From Albugo candida (taxonomy: Eukaryota; Oomycota; Peronosporomycetes; Albuginales; Albuginaceae), in assembly GCA_905220665.1 (NCBI GenBank), contig CAJNAR010000145.1, positions 992,001-1,056,000 on the forward strand: 64,000 bases of DNA, read 5' to 3'. The position numbers were made by a program, and so were the translations under genes. Below the pieces are notes generated by a model. It saw only the letters and a list, made by a program, of their open reading frames with translations. It was not told where the DNA came from and made no database searches. Positions 54,098-62,020 of this stretch are shown piece by piece (within the stretch, counting starts at the first letter, position 1; every line of letters starts with the position of its first letter).

Positions 54098-55831
54098 TCA
54101 TTCCTTCATTGCATTTAGACGATCATCATGCACTCTTTTTTGCAGGTTTGAAAGGAAATTCAGCGCTTCTTCTGCTGTAAATCTTTCGCCAACGTTATGA
54201 CTCTGCAAATTCATTTGTAATTGCACTAGCGATGGATCGCTGGTATCAGCAATCAGTCGACCAAACTGATACATATCATGACAAGACCGATATACATGCC
54301 CGTAATCATCAGACTTCACCAAGGGGTCGAGTACTCGCGATTCTAACAATTCATCCGGCATCCGATCACCATTGCGACCTGCGTTTTCGAAATCAATCAG
54401 AATGTAGGAATCGCCTCCCAAACACAAAATATTTGGCCAGCGGATATCCCTATGCACATATCCCAGTGCATGCAAACCAACAAGAGCACGAGCGACGCAA
54501 ATTAACGCAGGAACCAGCTCCAAATCATTGCTTGGTAGCTTTCTAAAACCCACTGGATGCAATTTGAACGTTCGTTTGTATCTATTATAGTCGCAACGAA
54601 CGGTACATTGAATTTGCTTCCGCCCTATTGCGTCATAAATAGCCATCACTGATTCAAAATCGTGAGGGTCTTTGTTGAGTTTTTTTAACAAGTGGTCTCC
54701 ATAAAGTGTAACACTTCCGCTGCTTCTATTTATTTGCTTGTACAACGGCAAATATCCACCTGGTAATAGAGATCGGTACTGGCTGAGAATCCGACAAATG
54801 TTGATCGATGATGCAACACATCGAATTCGATACTGTAAAAATGTCAAATCGAGCGGTTGTGATACTGGATAGACATTCAACGACCGATCTATGGCAAAAA
54901 ATTGCACCCATGAATTGGCCGCGGCATATGTAAGTAGAAACGGCATATCTCCAAACAGGGACAAGTGCATTTTTTCCATTTTTGAAACCAGTTCCAACTT
55001 CGCTGTGGCTAATTCTCCCCTCGATCCTTTCTCTTCTCCTTTCATTACCAAAACATCGTTAACCCACACCAAAAAGTCTGGCCGTTTTGAACGTCTCGTA
55101 GTGGATTTATCTATTTGATTTCTACCAACTTCAATAAAAAAATTGAGAAGAGTTGCCGTTTCTTGGATCGGACTTCGGATCAGCATATCCCACCAAAGAA
55201 TATTTGCACTTTCAGCGTCAGAAAACGTAAAACTTCGATTCAGAGCATTTTCAAATACATTTGCCTCGATAAATTTGTCTTCAGAATGCTCGAAAAGCTC
55301 CGGCCACGCATCAATTAATCTTTTTTCATCGGTCGGGTATTTTATAGGGAGGGGGGATGAGATAAACGCTTCCACCTTTTTGAAGGTATTAAGGGCACTC
55401 ATGTCCACATCTCGCAATTTCTCCGCATAAAGAGGTGTGATATCTTCACGCACTTTTTGACGTTTCAAAGCATTTGCTGGCAACTGAACCAGCACGTGGA
55501 TTACGTTCTTTTTTGGTACATTCCGATCGAAAATGTCCTGCAACTCTTGAGCCGGGTGTATGAACACTTCCGCTTTCATGTAAGAGTCTTTGATTCCCTC
55601 CGGACAGTCTTTTTTGGATAGTTCAGCTAGAACAGCTTCGTTAATGTTGAGAAATTCGCCGTTTTTCTTCGCCAAATAGAGCGTCAGTTCATCTGCATCG
55701 CAAAAAATCGATTTCTGCTTCTCCTTCACAATTTCTTTTTTCAGAAAATGAACCTGCTCACCACCATCGATCTTGCAAGAAAATGTCGCTCCATGACCAA
55801 CAATAAGACACGTCAAGGTCAACTCCACCAT
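54098..55831 (-). CDS. Crinkler (CRN) effector: header, nuclease-like domain and protein kinase
   Basis: 577 aa, single exon. The N-terminal ubiquitin-like header has LTLYLAKKNGEFL (49-61), the LYLAK variant of the CRN translocation motif, and HVLVQLP (112-118) at its end. Next, residues about 205-320 look like a PD-(D/E)xK nuclease fold: P251-D252 followed by E266-E-K268 (E-x-K). Residues about 365-570 are a protein kinase: Lys383/384 and Glu393 as candidate ATP-anchor pair, HRD at 460-462, N467, and DFE (480-482) in place of DFG. This REase-plus-kinase layout is known in the CRN/RHS-type effector class. CRN effectors act in host nuclei and many alter cell death. Activity is inferred from motifs only. 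No classical signal peptide is visible. Confidence 0.9.
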   Translation of the reverse strand: MVELTLTCLIVGHGATFSCKIDGGEQVHFLKKEIVKEKQKSIFCDADELTLYLAKKNGEFLNINEAVLAELSKKDCPEGIKDSYMKAEVFIHPAQELQDIFDRNVPKKNVIHVLVQLPANALKRQKVREDITPLYAEKLRDVDMSALNTFKKVEAFISSPLPIKYPTDEKRLIDAWPELFEHSEDKFIEANVFENALNRSFTFSDAESANILWWDMLIRSPIQETATLLNFFIEVGRNQIDKSTTRRSKRPDFLVWVNDVLVMKGEEKGSRGELATAKLELVSKMEKMHLSLFGDMPFLLTYAAANSWVQFFAIDRSLNVYPVSQPLDLTFLQYRIRCVASSINICRILSQYRSLLPGGYLPLYKQINRSSGSVTLYGDHLLKKLNKDPHDFESVMAIYDAIGRKQIQCTVRCDYNRYKRTFKLHPVGFRKLPSNDLELVPALICVARALVGLHALGYVHRDIRWPNILCLGGDSYILIDFENAGRNGDRMPDELLESRVLDPLVKSDDYGHVYRSCHDMYQFGRLIADTSDPSLVQLQMNLQSHNVGERFTAEEALNFLSNLQKRVHDDRLNAMKE

Positions 55832-55920
55832 TGCTCTCTGGTTTTTCTTGTTATGAATTTTAGTTATTTGTTCTCTGGTTTTTCTTTTTTTTAATTTCAG
55901 TTATCTGTTCTGCTGTACCG
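55832..55920 (-). promoter_or_regulatory. CRN leader with short tandem repeat
   Basis: Immediately upstream of the CRN start, a unit of about 36 bp beginning AAAAACCAGAGA and containing ATAACTxAAATT is present once fully and once partly in tandem. The same arrangement, more diverged, precedes the broken CRN at 702. Conservation of a leader between two paralogues suggests either recent duplication or a shared control element. Confidence 0.45.
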
Positions 55921-56460
55921 TATGCTTCACAAATTCGTTGTTCCCAAGAAACTTACTGACACGCATGAGTCAGATAATTAAAGTTTACTTTTGGTGAAAT
56001 GTCTCTATATCCAGCACTTGAGTAAGCAAGGATTTTTTTTCAGGACGGCAGCTCCCCTCGATGCTTTTTGCAGTGAGTCGTGAGACGCCTACTCTCATTC
56101 TACGATTCTGTCGATAGAATGCTTGCGATAATGCATTTAAACTTTAGTACAGATTTTGCACAACGCTTGAGCCATAGATAACATTCTACATCAAATGGGG
56201 CAGAAGCAGCAGTAACTTGCAATAGTTTGTTGTTTTCGAAAATGTCTTATATGAGTAATGCACGCTTCAAACAAAGGATGTTTTTTATAGACCGCAAAAG
56301 CTCTACAATAGCGATCGATCAAGCGCAGAGCTCGTCTTTTTTTTTCGCTGATAATCGATTCCGTGCGCCTCGTGATAATCGTAAATGCGTTTTTAGACGG
56401 CACGCGTCATGACATGAATAATCCCAGCGAGCTCAAAACTGATCAATACCAAGAATATAT
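55921..56460. other. No gene seen
   Basis: Relic-rich intergenic sequence with short overlapping frames on both strands near 56190-56410. No motif recognised. Confidence 0.35.
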
Positions 56461-56792
56461 CCCCAGCGAGTCTATAAGTTTTGGTAGCGATCACAGCTGT
56501 TACCTGGTGTCTTCGAATGCATTTGATCACTCAAATTTGCGTTCGTGGCCTTCACATAATCATTTTGAGCTGCTCAAGAACACCAGCGTATTTGGTATTC
56601 TCCTCACTGGTACCAATAATAGCCTCTTCATCGTTGAAGTGTGATGAAAGCGTACTAGCTTCCGGCTATGTATTTAAAGCCAAGAAGTCTTTACAAAATC
56701 GAATAGATGTCGGGGTATCCTTATACCGTCGTTTTGGTGTGTTAATAATTGTTGCCAAACTTCTGCTCAGCTTGGAACTAATGTTAGCTTGA
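56461..56792 (+). mobile_element. Ty1/copia retrotransposon relic (RNase H / connection region)
   Basis: Frames broken by stops carry FELLKNTSVFGILLTGTNNSLFIVE, which matches the copia stretch RYLKGTxxYGILL plus a following VEGYSDADWA-type position, and, after a frameshift, SGYVFKAKKS, which matches the STSGYVF motif that follows it in copia RNase H. The order and spacing are as expected. No LTRs or other pol parts were found nearby, so this is a short decayed fragment. Confidence 0.5.
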
Positions 56793-58497
56793 CTTGAAAG
56801 TTTTTGAGTCCGAGTGAGATAACTATGCTGCTCTTTTGACTTGCACTCGAGTCAATCTTCAAGTACTTCGGTATTTGTTTCATTACTTTATGGATTGTTG
56901 CAATTTAGACGTCGAGGACATATTCTCTTAAAATGTCCTTCCACTTGCATCCACTCCCTCCTAACAGAAGTTTCCGCAACTATTCATGAGTTTGAGGGTC
57001 AATTCAATATACAATACCCAACCAAAACTCCCCCATCTCAAAAATAGAGTCGAAAAAGTTCAGTCTCAAAATATCTACAGAATGCAACAATCTCACATCG
57101 TCAATTCAATTACATGCGAGACTTGAGGACGAATCGATCACATCGTGAGCATAATACCAGAAATCGGTTTATGTGTTAGAAATTGCGTCATATTTGTATT
57201 AGGTAGTCTGCTAACAATCAATCTTCTTATATTCGCATGACTTGTCTATAATCTTACAGTGCGTTGCCCGTTTTGCCGTTGGATTGCGCCAATTGCCCAC
57301 CAAGCAAAACGATATATTCAAACAAATGCTTTAGAGTCTGAGTACACGAATTGACCTGATCAAAACATTTGTAGACGTTAAGTGAATCATTCTTTATTGT
57401 CAATGATATTCTTTCCTATAAAATGCGTACATATTTGTCTCTATATAAAAACTCATACGTGGTAATACGTGTTCTCGTTTTCAAGCAAGCCATCGTCAGT
57501 GAATCAGTAGATTTCAGCTAACCATAGTTGCTATGTCGCCTTTTACTACCATATTTCTGCTCGTAAACAGTTTGTAGAGCTGGCTTACCGACATCAGTAC
57601 GTAGTTTTGGTTCTCTTTTGAGGTTATTTTTCGATAAATAGTAATATATTGGCATCGGTAGAGCAAGTTATCAATATATCCAAGTTACACCCGATGCTGG
57701 TCATTGATGCGAGCCATTATGCATAGCATTCTTTGTAGATTAAAAAGCTTATGCGTTTGCTTCTTCAAGTAACTCTTCCATATGAACTTCCGAGTAGATT
57801 CGATTTTACCAATCACGCTGATAAATCCCTTCACAATGCCAATGCTGAATCTGGAGGGGTGAAGTACTGGTGTATGTGGTCTACTCTAATATTATAGCTC
57901 AACACTATGATCTGTCTCACGGCGACACGATTTGAAAAATGAATGATAGATTCCTGACTTTCATAAAATCATACTTCCTTCACATGTCGCAGGGCTACCA
58001 TACCATCGACGTGCTTCGGTGATCGTTTGCATACTCGACGCTGTAAGGACTTTAATCCCCAGCAAAGCAAGCGTCTGGATACTAAATAAATTTTGTCCGT
58101 TCCACATTAAGAACTACGTAGGGGCTGATCTATTCGACTGAGCATGCATCGAATGGGAAGGGTTCACGTCGACTACCTTAGTCCTTATTTTGCACGTCGC
58201 CAACATCATAAGTTCTTGAAATATAATTCGTTCCGAACACCTGCACTTCGTTTTTCTGAACACCGAGAATTCGGAATTTACTTGCATTGTACAGTTGCGT
58301 CGTCTTGGAAAACGTTTCCCTCACTTGCTGACTGCGGCAGATATATATAAATCCCACTAAATATGGTCGAGAACAAGCTCTCCGATCGATTGATGCATGG
58401 AAGACGATGCTATGGATAGATGCAAATAAACTTGACACTCGACGAACTCAAGTCTTGACAAACCTATTCAAAGATGCAATGAGCCTCAGAAATGATC
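56793..58497. other. No gene seen
   Basis: About 1.7 kb of AT-rich sequence with no coding frame, RNA gene or repeat that I recognise. Confidence 0.45.
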
Positions 58498-58803
58498 TCA
58501 AGCATGTTTGTCCATGTTTACCTTGGAGGCGCATAGCAAACCGCATATTACGATAGGCTGCCATGTGGTTGTCAATAAGGCAAATCTGCTTGCTCCTTTA
58601 GACGTTCGATGTAAATGGGGCAAACAAATCGTACATTCGGGACTCAGTTGTACAGTCTGAAACAAATGTTGACAGAAGTGAAATATCTCTTCAACATTTA
58701 GGACGTGAGCGTGCGAAATGACTTTTTTTATTAATATATTGTCAGCGGATGCAGACGAGGACACGTAGAAATGTATTTCACATTTCGGTGAAATATCTTC
58801 CAA
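58498..58803 (-). pseudogene. Cyclin-box fragment, PHO80/cyclin-Y type
   Basis: A 101-codon frame contains IFHFCQHLFQTVQLSPECTI followed by TTTWQPIVICGLLCASKVNMDK. In PHO80/cyclin-Y-type cyclins the first half of the cyclin box reads FxxFxxxLFxxAQLSPECxI...TxTNWRPLxxxxLLxAxKVWDD. The match covers the helices that carry the CDK-binding Lys. The middle (usual LxRL helix) is altered (CLPHLHRTSKG), the DD after KV has become NMD, and downstream sequence does not continue the box and contains stops. It is therefore a fragment of a former cyclin gene, not a working cyclin. Confidence 0.55.
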
Positions 58804-59560
58804 CTTGTAAGAGGAAAGGTTCTGATCATTGTATCACGAAGCTCGATAACGGTAATCACCTGTTTGCGACGAAATCGGATGAAGCCAATCTTTTTTTTCT
58901 TGCGGTACTCAATGCGTCCACTTGAGGACTATCTTTCAAAAGGCGCTTTTCTTTTTTTGCGGTATGGTCATTTGTTTGAGCTGCTTGTTGCTCATGGAGT
59001 CTCTCTCCACAACCTCGCAAATGCTGATACAAAATCACACTCACGCAACGTGGATACTCGTCGTTATTCGGATGTACAATCAAGCGAACGGATATGGGTG
59101 GAGCTAAACTTTGAAAGTCGATCAGCTAGAGTCAGTCAGACGAGGTCAGAATACTGTGTGTGGGGTTTTAAATGAAATTTGATCCGTTTAAGTCAGCCCG
59201 ATCTCTTCTCAAACCTATTCAATTCGATTCCATGCTCATCCTTATCTTCTAAGCTCGGCAGAAAAGGAGACAAAATCAAATTGTGATGCTGTGCGAGAGA
59301 GCCCATTTGCATAAAAGCATTTACTCGTCACGTCTCCAGCATATCTGATAGTCTACATACGTGCGAAAATAAGAGGGACAGTTGACTCGGCACTTGGTTG
59401 ATTTTTGATTGCAAAAAAATCGCTAGAAAAATTTTCATTATAGTAGAATGTTGACATAATTACACATACACAACCAATACACAACTCCTTACTACTCCTT
59501 ACTGGTTCCTATGTCCAACCTGTGGTCACTTTTCTCTGGAACGTTTTTGGATTATCAGGC
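58804..59560. other. No gene seen
   Basis: Short overlapping frames only (for example 58856-59175 on both strands), without recognisable motifs. Confidence 0.4.
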
Positions 59561-59561
59561 G

Positions 59562-61230
59562 TCAATTTTGCATCAAAGTTTGTACCATTTCTGATCGAGG
59601 AAGATACAGCCACGCTCTCAATGCAACTTCCTTGAACATGCACGCTGTCGAGAAATACAAGTACTTCTGACGACCTCGATTTTGTAATACTTTCAACGGG
59701 CAGCGAGATCGTAAAGACGACTGTTCCTTAGAACAAGCGTCGAAGTCTGTACCTCTGATATCTCGCTCACTCCTGAACAAGTCTTCACTGCTTCATCCGC
59801 CGAGGGCTTCGGGGTTGTTCGACTCCGATAACTGCAAAAAAAAAAAAAAAAAAAATCAAAAGTGTATTATTTAAGATCCTCTCTGGTGCCGGTTTTTATG
59901 GAAAGATATGAAAGATACCCGTGACCTAACCTTGGGATGGATACCCAACCCATCAACCTCTAACCATTTGATGATCTTTTGTGCGGCCATTTCGCCATTC
60001 TGGCACTATTCTACCTCGTCCTTTACCAAGTGGATTAATCTTATCGTATTCTTGAAAGATTGGGCGATAGAAGGTAAACGAGATGTTGCAGAACTACTTT
60101 CGAACTCCGAATCCAGTGATCTTCTTCTACCGGAAACAGATGTAAAAAGCTTCATCAGCCTCATGATGCACAGTTTTGGCAGGTGTAGAGCTCCATACGC
60201 AAGGAGTTGTGCTCCTTTCCCACCGGAAACCAGTACTTGCTTCAGTCTTGCGCAATAGATCTCACTCCGTAGAACCTCATCCTCCAAGTGCTTCAATAGG
60301 GCGTCGATACTTCTCCGACCTGAGTCATGACGACGGCGGCATGCAGAGCCATTTCGCGAACTCAAGCGTTTACATCCAAGGAATTTGACGAAGGTATTTA
60401 CAAACGAAATCTTCGCAATTGTTTGTTTCCCACAGCAGACAAAGTATCCATACTTTGGAGCCTTGTTCTGAAATATACCAGCACCGAATTTTGTGGAATT
60501 TTACCAGTCTAATGTTCAGGCAAAAACTCGGTCAAGTACACAGACGAAAGGATTCTATACACTAAGAGCGTGATTTCATCCGGGTTTTGTGCTGCCAGCA
60601 TTGTCATCAATTCAACGAGATCGGACGCAAATTGAGACGTATATCGCTCGAAGACTTTTGCCACGTCAGGTCCCAGCATCACGTTGTGATGACACACACA
60701 CTTTGCTTTAAAAATTGCGTATGCTACCCTTATGGAATGCTTCATAAGATGGAGTTCTACATCGTGTAGTAATTTTCCAAAAATACCCAAAAATAATACG
60801 AGTTCCCCGATGAATGTACCCAATTGTGAAGGTTCTAAGCGCCCAACAAAGTATTTGTTGAATCGCTTGAAATCGGTTATTGCAGTGCATTCGAGTTGTC
60901 CAGGCTACTTTACAGGTCGTAGATGCTGCTTTCGTGCAGCAATCCCTTCCCAAATAGGAGAATTGATCTAACCTCAAAGACAATTCCTTCTACTCTACAC
61001 TCGCAGCAATCGCATCCAAAAAAGCTTCAATTAGATCCTCGTGATCGTTGAACATGACTCGATCTGCTAGGCTCAGTAGCTCTTGATTTTATGTTTTGTA
61101 ACTTTGCAATCAAACACTACGGCTACACAAGTTTTTCATTTTCATCGTCGAATACGCAGATAGATCAAAGAATAGTGCACCACTTTAGGCCCATAATAAG
61201 TGTCTCCATGCACAAATGTCAAAAGAGTAT
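59562..61230 (-). pseudogene. Relic copy B of the unknown helical protein family, inverted relative to A
   Basis: Minus-strand counterpart of 48920-50620. Blocks in order include DENEN (near 61135), a LIEAFLDAIAAS block (about 61010-61040), the frame 60823-60509 (GTFIGELVLFLGIFGKLLHD..., then CHHNVMLGPDVAKVFERYTSQ and LVELMTMLAAQNPDE), the frame 60365-60006 (LLKHLEDEVL, VSGGKGAQLLAYGALHLPKL, SFKNTIRLIHLVKDE), and RGTDF...LRSRCPLKVLQNRGRQKY at 59755-59665. Open pieces here are longer than in copy A, but stops and frameshifts remain, so no intact gene is visible. Some breaks may be introns I cannot resolve. Confidence 0.6.
59835..59855 (+). repeat. Poly-A tract
   Basis: A run of 21 A residues inside relic copy B, in a stretch with no equivalent in copy A. 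It is the longest homopolymer in the window. It may mark a retroposed insertion or be a simple slippage tract; its length is prone to assembly error. Confidence 0.8.
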
Positions 61231-62020
61231 AAGATGATGTATCACTTTAAAAAGTGGCCTAGCACCGGCACATTATACCTAAGAAGTCAATGGAAGTATA
61301 TTACACTGAGAAGGAAAGAGTCGCACGTATCTTGCTACAAGTTTTCAGTATAGCCTTAGAACTTCCGGAAGGCTTCATCCTTCAGCATTTGTAGAATCAC
61401 CCTAATATTATGAGCGTCAATGATTATCTTCCGAACAAAAAGCAAATCTCTGAAGGTTAACAACGTCTGGCGGAGCACAGAGACGTGCATTTATCCACAA
61501 TCTTCCGTCCGGACTATCACAATGATCATGGCTGTTTGCGAGTACGTCACATACACGAATAGCAATCGATTCCAATCGTTCCGGGCACTCTTATTGTGAA
61601 TTTGGGCGATTGCTTGCACTACTGGACAAATTAGCACTGGAAGTATACTACGCATCGAGTAATCATTCCTTGAAAAAGTGAAGGCCGCTCTTTGAAAAGA
61701 CGACTCTGGGCTTTTCTGTTGACTTGTGTTATGACGCTGCAAATATTTCACGCATGCCATCATACCTGTTTAGGCAAATTGGGGACATAGGGAGTCGACA
61801 TATGTTGAGTGGCGAAAAGATCGAATCAAAAACAAGCAATGTCTACTCTTCAAACATAGTAAAGAGGCTCAAAAGCAACCTATACTATTCTGAAAATTGG
61901 TTGCGCATTATAGCTAATCATCGTTCTTGCAAGGATTGATTCGGCCAGTTGTGCGACTGAGACAAATCTTTTGCGGCTAATAATATACTTACTTCTCATA
62001 AGCGATCCCGCTGGTGTTGC
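61231..62020. other. No gene seen
   Basis: About 790 bp between relic B and the 3' end of the MyTH4-FERM gene. Short unsupported frames only. Confidence 0.4.
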
